A DNA stretch of 64,000 nt from Cerasicoccus sp. TK19100 (GTDB lineage Bacteria > Verrucomicrobiota > Verrucomicrobiia > Opitutales > Cerasicoccaceae), in NCBI RefSeq assembly GCF_027257155.1, contig NZ_JAPWDU010000004.1, positions 310,001 to 374,000 on the forward strand, given 5' to 3'. Positions 34,853-45,992 of this stretch are shown piece after piece. Under the pieces are notes generated by a model, which did no database searches, was not told where the DNA came from, and saw nothing but the letters and a program-made list of their open reading frames with translations. Each line of letters starts with the position of its first letter. Within the stretch, counting starts at the first letter, position 1. A program made the position numbers and the translations under genes.

Positions 34853-34939
34853 TAGGGCGCAGTCTCCAGACAAGCCGCAACGCCGGAGTGGCAAACGCAG
34901 CTCAACATGCGTGACGGCTTGTCTGGAGACTGCGCCCTA
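34853..34939. repeat. Perfect 24-bp inverted repeat (TAGGGCGCAGTCTCC type)
   Basis: TAGGGCGCAGTCTCCAGAC... at 34853-34876 is exactly complementary to 34916-34939 over 24 bp, around a 39-base spacer. It lies between meaB and the orphan gene of the mut operon. One arm recurs at 6925-6939. Confidence 0.92.
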
Positions 34940-34962
34940 CCTTATACTTTCTAACGCAAAGC

Positions 34963-35334
34963 TTACTCCACGCTAAGCAGGAAGTCAGCGATGTAATTCA
35001 ACGCCGTCAGCTTGCCGTCATCACTGCTGATCTCGCCAAAGAACGGGAACATGATGCGCTGCACTTCGTCGAGGACACGAATGTCGGCAAAGACGTGCGC
35101 CTGGCCTTTTACCTCCGCAATCTTGATGAACAGCGTCACCGAGGCACCGTGATAAATGGCCTGAATTTGAAACGTCGAAAAGCCGCAGTATTCCTTTTCA
35201 CAATCCGCGAAATTGAACTTGATGCCGGCAGTATTGAACTGGCCTTTCAGCCAATCCGAAGCCTCGGTCACGACATCATGCGCGAGGTCCGGATTGGCCT
35301 TCTTGGCTGCGAGGAGCATGGCTAATTTTTCCAT
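34963..35334 (-). CDS. Orphan protein of the methylmalonyl-CoA mutase operon
   Basis: A 123-residue soluble protein I do not recognise. It has a helical N-terminus (MEKLAMLLAAKKANPD), a CEKEYCGF segment with two cysteines, then alternating strands (TLFIKIAEVKGQAHVFADI) and a C-terminal helix. It lies 18 bp after mutB and ahead of meaB in the same direction, so a role with the mutase, its cofactor or its chaperone is plausible. There is no signal peptide or membrane segment. Confidence 0.62.
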   Translation of the reverse strand: MEKLAMLLAAKKANPDLAHDVVTEASDWLKGQFNTAGIKFNFADCEKEYCGFSTFQIQAIYHGASVTLFIKIAEVKGQAHVFADIRVLDEVQRIMFPFFGEISSDDGKLTALNYIADFLLSVE

Positions 35335-35352
35335 TGGATTTTGCTGAGGGGG

Positions 35353-37533
<2,181 letters not shown>

Positions 37534-37565
37534 TGGTTCGATTGTTTGGTAAGTTTTCGTGGCAG

Positions 37566-39710
37566 TTAGAGGACGCCGAGTAATTCGAGGTATTTTCGAT
37601 TAGTGGCGTAATTATCGGTTTTGATGAAGATGTAGTCGTCCATGCCAGCAGCCTTGAACGCCTCTTCGTGGTCACCGGGATAACCGGCGAGGAGCACTTT
37701 TACATTGGGGAGCTTGGCCTTGATTACCTTCATGAAGTCGGCAGCCATCGATTCGTAATCCGGGTCGCAACCGCAAATCACGGTTACTTTCGCGCCGGAT
37801 GCCATCAGGGCCCTCGCCGCTTCATCCGCATCGGTGAAGCCAGGTGAGTTGATCACCTCGAAGCCACCGGTTTCTAAAAAGCTTCGGATAAAGTCCGCGC
37901 GAACCTTATGCCGTTTCAGCTTCTCAAGACAGGTGAGATAAATCTTCGGTCCGTGCTTGTGCTTGAGTTTGTAGGCGGTCGATGCGGCGCGCAGCTCCTC
38001 GTAAATTTCGGCAAGTCGGCGGTTCGGCAGCGCTTCGATGCAGACCGGTGCGTCCGCATAAGCGCGCAGTGCGCGGGAGATTTCACCCAGGCTGGCTCCG
38101 GCGATCACGGCCTCAGTAAGCTTCGCCAACTTTGCATCCAGCTTCGCCTTCTGAATGGCACCCAACATCTCGATGATCTGCTTATCCGTTTCCTCATCAC
38201 AGCCGACACGCTGACGCTCCAGTTCCATTGATCGCTTGAAGCGCAGGGTGACGTAGTCTGGAATACGCGGATCGAGCGGAACTTCTTCCAGGTTCGGATA
38301 CTGGTTGGTGCCGACGAGAGACATCCGCCGCTGGCCGACCATTTTTGTCTTTTGCTTGGCGACCTCCGCAATCACGTCTTGGATTACTTTGTCCTGCAAA
38401 GCTTGATAAACGCCGCCGGCAGCTTCGATCTGTTGAAAGACTTCCCAGGCCTTTTTAGCGACTTCGTTCGTGAGGTTTTCAATATACCAGCTGCCACCGG
38501 CGGGGTCGACGACCGCGGTCAGCTCACACTCTTCCTGCAGGATGATCTGCGTGTTGCGCGCAATGCGGCGCGAGAAGGCATCCGGCACGCGCAGTATCTC
38601 GTCGAACGCGCCAACCGTGAGGCTATCCACCCCGCCAACCACGCCACAAAGGGCTTCCGTCGCCGTGCGCAGCATGTTGGCGTAAGGGTCATGCTTGGTC
38701 TTATTGTTAAAACCAGTGCGCGCATGTAGCTTCATGACCTGCGCTTCTTTGTCGCCGCCCAGCTCTTTGATAATGCGCGCCCAGAGCTGACGCGCGGCAC
38801 GGATCTTGGCGAGCTCCATGAAGAAGTTACCACCGATGGCGATCGTGAAGCGCATTTGTTTGGCTACTTCGCTGATGTCCATTCCGCGCTTGGTCAGCGC
38901 GCGCAGATACTCGACACCCGTTGCCAGCATAGCACCAAGCTCTTGCGTGGCGCTCGCCCCCGCAGAGTGATACGGCATCCCACTAACGCCGATTGCGCTA
39001 AAGTTGGGCATCTCCGCCGCATTCGACTTTGCGATGCAAAGCATCTCGTCATACAGTTGCTCAAGTGAAGTGGGCAAAGCCCCCGCACTGGCAAGCACTG
39101 CGAGCGGATCCAGCCCAAGGCCACCTTTTACCGCCTTCAGGTCCACGCCTTTTTGCTGCTTCAACCATGCGCGGAACAAGGCGGCGATGGGCGCACCGGC
39201 GCAACCCGCCTGAAAGTAAATCCCGATAGCCGTTGGCGCGATATCCCGGAAAGCGCGGCTAAAATCCCGGAGGCTCGCGATCGAGAGCCCGCAGGCGCAG
39301 ACCTCGCCATCCTTGGCGGCATCGGGGTCCAGCCCTTTTAGCGTGGCAATGTCGAAGGTAACGTTGAGCGCATTCTGGCCTCGGTAGAGGTCCTGCAGGG
39401 CAATTTGGTTAAACTCCGCGGGCTCTCCATAAGGGAGCTCCTGGGCAATTTCCCAAGGCTCAACCCGGTACCCATCAGCATGAGCCCCGCGAGTGTATTC
39501 ATCAAACCCCGGTAGGGTCGCAGCGGCCGGAGCTGCGCCCAAGTCCTCCCGGCGATAGATGGGCTGCAGCGTGATGCCCTCGGGTGTCGGCGTGAGCATT
39601 TTTTTGTCGAATGGCGCGCCTTTGAGCAGCTTGACGGCTGCATCCTTCCATTCTTCGTAGCTCGCCGCGTCGAACTCGGCAAGCAGGGACTGGTTAGCAT
39701 CATTTTCCAT
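37566..39710 (-). CDS. mutA: Methylmalonyl-CoA mutase, small subunit
   Basis: A 714-residue paralogue of the large subunit. The barrel domain is recognisable ([38 protein letters not shown]), but the C-terminal domain lacks DxHxxG ([13 protein letters not shown] instead), as in known non-catalytic small subunits. It forms the heterodimer with MutB. It is the first gene of the minus-strand mutase unit, transcribed away from the shared control region. Confidence 0.95.
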   Translation of the reverse strand: MENDANQSLLAEFDAASYEEWKDAAVKLLKGAPFDKKMLTPTPEGITLQPIYRREDLGAAPAAATLPGFDEYTRGAHADGYRVEPWEIAQELPYGEPAEFNQIALQDLYRGQNALNVTFDIATLKGLDPDAAKDGEVCACGLSIASLRDFSRAFRDIAPTAIGIYFQAGCAGAPIAALFRAWLKQQKGVDLKAVKGGLGLDPLAVLASAGALPTSLEQLYDEMLCIAKSNAAEMPNFSAIGVSGMPYHSAGASATQELGAMLATGVEYLRALTKRGMDISEVAKQMRFTIAIGGNFFMELAKIRAARQLWARIIKELGGDKEAQVMKLHARTGFNNKTKHDPYANMLRTATEALCGVVGGVDSLTVGAFDEILRVPDAFSRRIARNTQIILQEECELTAVVDPAGGSWYIENLTNEVAKKAWEVFQQIEAAGGVYQALQDKVIQDVIAEVAKQKTKMVGQRRMSLVGTNQYPNLEEVPLDPRIPDYVTLRFKRSMELERQRVGCDEETDKQIIEMLGAIQKAKLDAKLAKLTEAVIAGASLGEISRALRAYADAPVCIEALPNRRLAEIYEELRAASTAYKLKHKHGPKIYLTCLEKLKRHKVRADFIRSFLETGGFEVINSPGFTDADEAARALMASGAKVTVICGCDPDYESMAADFMKVIKAKLPNVKVLLAGYPGDHEEAFKAAGMDDYIFIKTDNYATNRKYLELLGVL

Positions 39711-39732
39711 GAGTGAGTGGATTTGTTTTTCT

Positions 39733-39787
39733 AATATTAAATTGATTTAATATTCAAATTACTGTTGACATGCCCATCACCTGTCAA
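39733..39787. promoter_or_regulatory. Divergent control region of the propionate module
   Basis: Between mutA (start 39710, minus) and mce (start 39860, plus) lies an AT-rich spacer. It has a perfect palindrome with 10-bp arms, AATATTAAAT and ATTTAATATT, at 39733-39754 (2-base centre). A second inverted pair, TTGACA (39765-39770) and TGTCAA (39782-39787), is 11 bases apart. An additional ATATTAAAT half-site lies at 39800-39808. The likely regulator is not in the window. Confidence 0.7.
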
Positions 39788-39859
39788 TCAGATTCTTTTA
39801 TATTAAATAACTTCAGTCTAAGTTTTTCTAATCGAAATAAAAAGCCAACATCCACGACC

Positions 39860-40264
39860 ATGATTCAAAAAATCGATCATCTGGGCATAGCGGTAAAGGA
39901 CCTCGACGAGGTCGTTAAATACTACGAGGACTCCCTCGGTCTCCAATGCGAAGGCCGCGAGGAGGTGGCGTCCCAAAAGGTGCGTACCGCGTTCTTTCAC
40001 GTTGGCGAGGTACACATCGAGCTGCTGGAGCCCACCGCCGACGACAGCCCCATCGCCAAGTTCCTCGAAAAGAACGGCGAGGGCATTCACCACATCGCGT
40101 TCGGCACGGACAACATCGAGGGCCAGCTCAAGCAGGCTGCCGACAGTGGTCTGCGCCTGATCCACGAAACCCCCTTTGAAGGTGCGGCCAACAAACTCGT
40201 CGCCTTCCTTCACCCGAAATCCACCCACGGCGTGCTCACCGAATTCTGCATGCCCAAGAATTAA
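39860..40264 (+). CDS. mce: Methylmalonyl-CoA epimerase
   Basis: A 134-residue vicinal-oxygen-chelate protein from the ATG at 39860; an in-frame start at 39770 would put the promoter inside the gene. Family motifs are KIDHLGIAVKDLDEVVKYY, VRTAFFHVGEVHIELLEPT, GIHHIAFGTDNIE and a HGVLTEF end, with metal ligands His, Gln/Glu and Glu in place. It interconverts (R)- and (S)-methylmalonyl-CoA between mutase and decarboxylase. It leads the plus-strand operon. Confidence 0.95.
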   Translation: MIQKIDHLGIAVKDLDEVVKYYEDSLGLQCEGREEVASQKVRTAFFHVGEVHIELLEPTADDSPIAKFLEKNGEGIHHIAFGTDNIEGQLKQAADSGLRLIHETPFEGAANKLVAFLHPKSTHGVLTEFCMPKN

Positions 40265-40301
40265 CACAACCTCAACGGTCACTCAAAACTTACTCTAGGC
40301 C

Positions 40302-41855
40302 ATGGCCATCGATCCCAAATTACTGGAAGACCTGCAAAAGCGCCGGGAGCTCGCCGCCCAAGCCGGCGGCGCTGACAAGCTCGCCAAGCGCAAAGACAAA
40401 GGTCAAATGTCTGCCCGAGAACGGCTGGAATTCTTCTTCGAAGACGGCACGTTTCAGGAGTTCGGCATGCACGCGCAGCACACCTGCCATCGCTTCGGCA
40501 TGGCGGATAAGGCCATGCCCTACGATGGCGTCGTTTGCGGCACCGGCTATGTCAATGGTCGGCCCGTGGCTGCCTTCAGCCAGGACTTCACCGTCGGCGG
40601 CGGCGCAGTGGGCCGTATTCACGCTAAGAAAATTTGCGACCTGATGGAGTACGCACACGAAGCCGGCATTCCGGTGGTCGGCGTGAATGACTCCGGCGGC
40701 GCGCGCATTCAGGAGGGCGTCGACTCACTCTCCGGCTATGGCCAGGTGTTCTTTAAGAACGTTTACCTGTCTGGTGTCGTGCCGCAGATCGCCGTGATCG
40801 CCGGGCCTTGCGCCGGGGGTGCCGCCTACTCGCCCGCCCTCACGGACTTCATCATCATGACGGAGACCAACGCCAATATGTTCATCTGCGGGCCGGATGT
40901 TATTAAAGCCGCCACGGGTGAAAAAGCCGAACTGGCGCAATTCGCTTCGGCCGCCGCGCACGCCTCCATCAGCGGCAATATTCACCTGATCGCCGAGGAC
41001 GACAAGCATGCCATGGAACTCGCCTCCGAGTTACTCTCCTACCTCCCGAACAACAACATCTCCGACCCGCCCCACAATCTGGATGCGGACATCGACTTGA
41101 GCAAAGACCTCGGCATGAACGACATCGTTCCGGCCAGTCCCAAGGAGCCCCTCGACACCCACGTCGTGATCGATCTGCTCGTGGATGACGGAAACTTTTT
41201 CGAGATCCAGCCCGACTTCGCACCCAACATCATAACCGGCTTTGCCCGCATATGCGGCGTCGTGGTGGGTATCATCGGCAACCAGCCTAAGGTCAAGGCA
41301 GGCACGCTGGACATCGACAGCTCGGACAAAGGCGCGCGCTTCATCCGCACGTGCAACATATACAACATTCCGATTGTGAACCTGGTCGACGTGCCCGGCT
41401 TTATGCCCGGGCTAGCTCAGGAGCGCGGCGGCATTATCCGCCATGGTGCCAAGATGCTCTTTGCCTACGCCGCGGCCACCGTGCCGAAGATCACGCTGAT
41501 CATGCGCAAGGCCTACGGTGGTGCTTACCTCGCCATGTGCTCGGCCGATATGGGTGCCGATCTAGTCTTTGCCTGGCCCACTGCCGAGATTGCGGTTATG
41601 GGTGGCGAAGGCGCGGTAAAGGTCCTCTTCCGCAACCAAATCAAGGACGCCGAGGACCCCACCGCAAAAACCAAAGAGCTCGTCGCCGAGTATCAAGGTG
41701 AGTTCGCCTCGCCTTATCAGGCCGCAGCCAACGCCATGATCACCGACGTGATCGAGCCTTCGGAAACTCGCTCAACGATCGCCCTGGCCTTGCGCAAAAC
41801 GCTGACCAAGCGCGACACGCGTCCACCCAAGAAACACGGTAACATTCCACTGTAG
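40302..41855 (+). CDS. mmdA: Methylmalonyl-CoA decarboxylase alpha subunit (carboxyltransferase)
   Basis: A 517-residue CoA carboxyltransferase. It shows DFTVGGGAVGRIHAKKI, GGARIQEGVDSLSGYG, GPCAGGAAYSPALTDF, then DVPGFMPGLAQERGGIIRHG and KAYGGAYLAM. This matches MmdA and the very similar propionyl-CoA carboxylase beta subunit. The presence of membrane subunits mmdD and mmdB just downstream favours the sodium-pumping decarboxylase. No separate biotin carboxylase is in the window. Start 38 bp after mce. Confidence 0.92.
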   Translation: MAIDPKLLEDLQKRRELAAQAGGADKLAKRKDKGQMSARERLEFFFEDGTFQEFGMHAQHTCHRFGMADKAMPYDGVVCGTGYVNGRPVAAFSQDFTVGGGAVGRIHAKKICDLMEYAHEAGIPVVGVNDSGGARIQEGVDSLSGYGQVFFKNVYLSGVVPQIAVIAGPCAGGAAYSPALTDFIIMTETNANMFICGPDVIKAATGEKAELAQFASAAAHASISGNIHLIAEDDKHAMELASELLSYLPNNNISDPPHNLDADIDLSKDLGMNDIVPASPKEPLDTHVVIDLLVDDGNFFEIQPDFAPNIITGFARICGVVVGIIGNQPKVKAGTLDIDSSDKGARFIRTCNIYNIPIVNLVDVPGFMPGLAQERGGIIRHGAKMLFAYAAATVPKITLIMRKAYGGAYLAMCSADMGADLVFAWPTAEIAVMGGEGAVKVLFRNQIKDAEDPTAKTKELVAEYQGEFASPYQAAANAMITDVIEPSETRSTIALALRKTLTKRDTRPPKKHGNIPL

Positions 41856-41862
41856 GCCAGTC

Positions 41863-42258
41863 ATGCAAACGCCAGCCATACTCGCGTCCATGCCGGCGCA
41901 TCCTGAACTCGGCGAGAACCTCCAGTTCATTCTGGTCGGCTTCGTCTTCGTGATCATCGTGCTATTGATCCTGGCCGGAATCACGCAGTTGGTCGGCCTG
42001 CTGTTTAAGCAACCGGCCAAACCAGAAAAGTCCGCCGCCAAGGCGACACCATCTACGGCTGCCAGTTCTCCGAGCAAGAATGAACCTGCCGAAGTTACTG
42101 AAGAGCTCGACCCGGCATTGACCGCCGCCATCGTCGCCGCCGCGGTGCACGCGGTCATCGGCGATCAACCGCACCGCATCCTGAGCATCCGGCCCGCACA
42201 GCAAAGTTGGGCTCAGGAAGGTCGCCGCCAGATATTCTCATCACATACCGTTCGCTAA
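41863..42258 (+). CDS. mmdD: OadG/MmdD-like small membrane subunit
   Basis: A 131-residue protein with one N-terminal membrane helix (about 22-46, FILVGFVFVIIVLLILAGI), a proline/alanine-rich linker, and a tail with AAIVAAAVHAVIGDQPHRI, a pattern of the OAD gamma/MmdD family. In relatives it anchors the carboxyltransferase to the membrane decarboxylase. The gene starts 7 bp after mmdA and is 30 bp before the biotin carrier. Confidence 0.85.
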   Translation: MQTPAILASMPAHPELGENLQFILVGFVFVIIVLLILAGITQLVGLLFKQPAKPEKSAAKATPSTAASSPSKNEPAEVTEELDPALTAAIVAAAVHAVIGDQPHRILSIRPAQQSWAQEGRRQIFSSHTVR

Positions 42259-42288
42259 ATAGTTTTAACCAATTTCCCACTCAATCCA

Positions 42289-42687
42289 ATGAAACGCTTA
42301 AAGATCACCGTTGAAGGTAAAACGTATGAAGTCGAGGTCGAGATGCTCGATGACGACGGCCAACCCATGGCTTCGGCTTCGGCCCCGGTCAAGCGGTCTG
42401 CCCCGCGTCGCGCTGCCGCAGCGCCCGCCCCGGTCGGCGCACCCGCGCCCAAGTCCAGCGGTGGAAGTGCGGCGGCGGGAGATGTTCCCAGCCCGCTCTC
42501 GGCCGTAGTGGTCTCAGTCGATGTCAAAGTCGGCCAGCAAGTCAACGAAGGCGAAAAGCTGATCACGCTCGAAGCCATGAAAATGAATACCATCGTTAAC
42601 GCGCCGGCCGCCGGCACCGTCAAGGCCATCCATGTGGCTGCCGGAGACGCGGTCGAAGAAGGCCAGGGCCTGATCTCCGTCGAGTAA
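42289..42687 (+). CDS. mmdC: Biotin carboxyl carrier protein of the decarboxylase
   Basis: A 132-residue biotinyl protein. The N-terminal MKRLKITVEGKTYEVEVE sequence is typical; an Ala/Pro-rich linker follows (residues 30-60), then the biotin domain with EAMKMNT and biotinyl-Lys at residue 98. It shuttles the carboxyl group from MmdA to MmdB. It is complete and typical in size. Confidence 0.95.
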   Translation: MKRLKITVEGKTYEVEVEMLDDDGQPMASASAPVKRSAPRRAAAAPAPVGAPAPKSSGGSAAAGDVPSPLSAVVVSVDVKVGQQVNEGEKLITLEAMKMNTIVNAPAAGTVKAIHVAAGDAVEEGQGLISVE

Positions 42688-42709
42688 TCTGCTTGAAAGG
42701 AGAACCCAA

Positions 42710-44230
42710 ATGGACCTCAGCAAATTAATCAGTTTAACCGGCTTTGGCGCACTTGGCTGGGAAATGATCGTCATGTGGGTGGTGGTTGCCATCCTGCTTT
42801 ACCTGGCGGTTTTCAAGGAGTTTGAGCCACTGCTCTTGGTGCCCATTGCTTTTGGTGCCCTGCTGGCCAACCTCCCGACAAAGAACATGACCGACACGCC
42901 GCCCGGAGAAATCCTGAGCCCGGTTAGCGGTGTCGTGGTGGCTGCCTACGGTGAGCCCGGGCAATCCGTGCAGATGCCCGCAACGCCTCGCCAGCGTCCC
43001 AACCACATGACCAAGCTCGGCGAAGACGGCATCGAGAAAGTCTTTGACGAAGAGAATCTGCTCTACGGCGAAGGCCGCCAGACCCTGCTCTACGTCATCC
43101 GTGGCGACGAGTCGCACAGTGAAGGCGAACCCGTCTCCGTGCAAGTCCCCTGGCTGGGCTCGGATGAAACAATCACCGTGCGCGGCGATGACTACCTGGT
43201 CTGGGCCGAAGCCTCTGGCCGCATGTCCCAGGCGTTCATCAAAGCGGGTGACGCCGTGACCGCCGGCCAGCCATTGGCCCGCGTTTTCAGTGACCACAAC
43301 GGGGGCTTGTTTCACTACATCTCGCTGGGGATCATCCTGGAAATTTTCCCGCCGTTGATCTTCCTGGGCGTCGGTGCGTTGACCGACTTTGGCCCACTGA
43401 TCGCGAACCCGCGCACGCTGCTTCTCGGCGCTGCCGCGCAGTTCGGGGTGTTCGCTACTTACCTCGGCGCGATGGCCTCGGGATTCTTCACCAGCTCGGA
43501 AGCGGCCGCAATTGGCATCATCGGCGGGGCCGATGGACCGACCTCGATCTTTCTCGCCAATGCGCTTTCGCCAGACTTGATGGCCCCAATTGCCGTCGCC
43601 GCATATAGCTACATGGCGCTGGTCCCAGTCATCCAACCGCCGATCATGCGTGCGCTGACGACCAAGAGCGAACGCCAAATCCGCATGAAAAGCCTGCGCA
43701 AGGTAGGCCGATTGGAAAAGCTGATCTTTGCGCTGATCGTGACCATCTTCTGCATCCTGGTCGCACCCGATGCCTCACCGCTTATCGGCATGCTGATGCT
43801 GGGCAATTTCCTCCGCGAATGCGGCGTCACCCAGCGCCTCTCCAAGGCCGCGCAGAACGAGCTGATCAACATTGTCACGATCTTCCTCGGGGCCAGCGTG
43901 GGCATCACCATGACCGGTGACCGTTTCCTGAAAGCGGAGACCCTCATGATTCTCGCCCTCGGCGTCGTAGCCTTCAGCATCGCGACGGCCAGCGGCATAA
44001 TCATGGCCAAGGGCATGAATCTTTTCAGCAAGAGCAAGATCAACCCGCTCATTGGCTCAGCCGGCGTCTCGGCCGTGCCAATGGCGGCGCGGGTTAGCCA
44101 GGTGGAGGGCCAAAAAGCCGACCCCAGCAACTACCTGCTGATGCACGCCATGGGGCCCAACGTCGCCGGCGTAATCGGCACGGCGCTAGCCGCGGGTTAC
44201 TTCATGGCGGTCTTCGCCAGCTCACATTAA
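42710..44230 (+). CDS. mmdB: Sodium-translocating decarboxylase beta subunit with inserted domain
   Basis: A 506-residue member of the OadB/GcdB/MmdB family, the membrane subunit that couples decarboxylation of carboxybiotin to sodium export. N-terminal helices lie at 19-35 and 38-55; the core follows from TDFGPLIANPRTLLLGAA (about 225-242), GIIGGADGPT with the key Asp near 277, and NPLIGSAGVSAVPMAARVS near the end. Between TM2 and the next helix, residues about 62-197 form an insertion with two half-motifs of a biotinyl/lipoyl-like barrel: ILSPVSGVVVAAYGEPGQSV and QAFIKAGDAVTAGQPLARV. A strong Shine-Dalgarno (AAGGAG) precedes the ATG, which is rare in this window. Confidence 0.92.
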   Translation: MDLSKLISLTGFGALGWEMIVMWVVVAILLYLAVFKEFEPLLLVPIAFGALLANLPTKNMTDTPPGEILSPVSGVVVAAYGEPGQSVQMPATPRQRPNHMTKLGEDGIEKVFDEENLLYGEGRQTLLYVIRGDESHSEGEPVSVQVPWLGSDETITVRGDDYLVWAEASGRMSQAFIKAGDAVTAGQPLARVFSDHNGGLFHYISLGIILEIFPPLIFLGVGALTDFGPLIANPRTLLLGAAAQFGVFATYLGAMASGFFTSSEAAAIGIIGGADGPTSIFLANALSPDLMAPIAVAAYSYMALVPVIQPPIMRALTTKSERQIRMKSLRKVGRLEKLIFALIVTIFCILVAPDASPLIGMLMLGNFLRECGVTQRLSKAAQNELINIVTIFLGASVGITMTGDRFLKAETLMILALGVVAFSIATASGIIMAKGMNLFSKSKINPLIGSAGVSAVPMAARVSQVEGQKADPSNYLLMHAMGPNVAGVIGTALAAGYFMAVFASSH

Positions 44231-44300
44231 ACTTTGCCATACAAAGCCAAATCCGATACATTAACTCTGCATCACAAAGCTACAAAAACTCCGAACAATC

Positions 44301-45812
44301 ATGATGACCATGACGGCAATCCCCGAACTAACTGCAGCCGAAGCCGCTGCGATGATTAACGATGGTGACACCATCGGTTTCAGCGGATTCACCCCCGCCG
44401 GAGCCGCCAAGGCGATTCCACGCGCATTGGCCGCTCGCGCCAAAGCCGAACATGAGGCCGGGCGACCGTTCAAAATCGGCGTGGTCACCGGTGCATCCAC
44501 GGGCGACTCACTCGACGGCGAACTTGCCCGCGCGGACGCCGTTGCCTGGCGCACCCCGTATCAATCGGACAAGTATCTGCGCAAGTCCATCAACGCCGGC
44601 AAGACACGCTTCTTCGACATGCACCTTTCCATGCTGCCGCAGAACGTGCGCTACGGATTCCTCGGCAAGTTCAAGTATGCGGTGATCGAAGCCTGCGATG
44701 TTTCTGAGGATGGCGAGATCATCCTGACAACCTCCGTCGGTGCCACCCCGACTTTCTGTAATGTCGCGGACAAGATCATCATCGAGCTCAATGAGAAGCA
44801 CCCCAAAGGTTTGCGCGGACTGCACGATATTTACGAGCCGCTCGACCCACCCAACCGCCAGCCCATCCCGATAAACACCTGCCGCGATCGCGTGGGCACG
44901 GATGTGTTGAAAGTCGACCCGACCAAAATCGCCGGCATTGTGCGGACGGATCTGCCCGACGAAACCGGCGGCTTCAAGGAGCCCGACGGCATCACGCTCA
45001 AAATTGGTGATAACGTCGCCCGCTTCCTCGCCGAAGAGCTCAAGTCCGGTCGCATTCCGTATAAGTTTTTGCCGATCCAATCCGGCGTGGGTAACATCGC
45101 TAATGCGGTGCTCGGTGCCATGGGCCGCCATCCGGACATCCCTGCCTTCGAGATGTATTCCGAAGTGATTCAAGACTCCGTCATCGACCTAATGAAGGAC
45201 GGGGCCGTGAAGTTCGCCAGCGCAACATCCCTCACCCTGAGCCCGCCCGTTCTGCAGGAAGTTTACGAAGATCTGGAGTTCTACAAAACGCGCATGCTTC
45301 TGCGTCCACAGGAAATCTCCAACCATCCGGAGATCGTACGGCGCCTGGGCATCATCTCGATCAACACCGCGATTGAGTTGGACATCTTTGGCAACGTCAA
45401 CAGCACCCACGTCATGGGCAAGGACCTGATGAACGGCATTGGCGGCTCGGGTGACTTCACGCGCAACGCATTTATCTCGATCTTCACCTGTCCGTCGGTC
45501 GCTAAGGGCGGCAACATCAGCACGATCGTGCCACTGGTCAGCCACCTCGACCACAGCGAGCACAGCGTGCAAGTTGTCATCACCGATCAGGGCATAGCAG
45601 ACTTGAGGGGCAAAGATCCACACGAGCGCGCCCTGGCGATCATCGACAACTGCGCGCACCCGGAGTACCGCGACAAATTGCACCGTTATTTGCAGGCCGT
45701 GAAAGACGGCCACACACCGCAAAGTTTGGGCGACGCCTACAGCATGCACCAGGCATTTCTGCAAACTGGCGACATGCACAACGTGGTATGGTCGTCACCC
45801 AAGCCACAGTAG
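44301..45812 (+). CDS. Succinate/propionate (acetate) CoA-transferase, acetyl-CoA hydrolase family
   Basis: A 503-residue class I CoA-transferase. It has an N-terminal GFSGFTPAGAAKAIPRAL, the oxyanion loop QSGVGNIANAVLG, catalytic Glu in FEMYSEVIQDSV (about residue 289), and GGSGDFTRNA. This matches succinyl-CoA:acetate and propionyl-CoA:succinate transferases. In this operon the fitting reaction is propionyl-CoA + succinate to propionate + succinyl-CoA, closing the cycle. ATGs at 44301, 44304 and 44310 are close; the first is used. A strong terminator follows. Confidence 0.9.
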   Translation: MMTMTAIPELTAAEAAAMINDGDTIGFSGFTPAGAAKAIPRALAARAKAEHEAGRPFKIGVVTGASTGDSLDGELARADAVAWRTPYQSDKYLRKSINAGKTRFFDMHLSMLPQNVRYGFLGKFKYAVIEACDVSEDGEIILTTSVGATPTFCNVADKIIIELNEKHPKGLRGLHDIYEPLDPPNRQPIPINTCRDRVGTDVLKVDPTKIAGIVRTDLPDETGGFKEPDGITLKIGDNVARFLAEELKSGRIPYKFLPIQSGVGNIANAVLGAMGRHPDIPAFEMYSEVIQDSVIDLMKDGAVKFASATSLTLSPPVLQEVYEDLEFYKTRMLLRPQEISNHPEIVRRLGIISINTAIELDIFGNVNSTHVMGKDLMNGIGGSGDFTRNAFISIFTCPSVAKGGNISTIVPLVSHLDHSEHSVQVVITDQGIADLRGKDPHERALAIIDNCAHPEYRDKLHRYLQAVKDGHTPQSLGDAYSMHQAFLQTGDMHNVVWSSPKPQ

Positions 45813-45838
45813 AGTAAGTAGTAGCAGTAGTAGAGTGG

Positions 45839-45878
45839 ACCGGCTCAGTCATACACGACTGGGCCGGTTATTTTTTTT
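45839..45878 (+). terminator. Rho-independent terminator of the propionate operon
   Basis: ACCGGCTCAGTC (45839-45850) pairs with GACTGGGCCGGT (45857-45868), a 12-bp stem with one G-T pair and a 6-base loop, followed by a run of Ts interrupted once by A. It lies 26 bases after the CoA-transferase stop. Confidence 0.95.
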
Positions 45879-45992
45879 AAAATCAGCTTAGCCAATATTG
45901 CCGCAGCTATTTTCTATGTCCAAAGAGACGGTTTGACCGTAGTCCCTTGGGCAAGATTGGTAGCACCAGCGTTTGCGCTTCAGTCCGAGTTA

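Noticed and set aside
40302-41855. Propionyl-CoA carboxylase beta subunit
   Set aside because: Very similar family, but no biotin carboxylase is nearby, and the sodium-pump membrane subunits follow.
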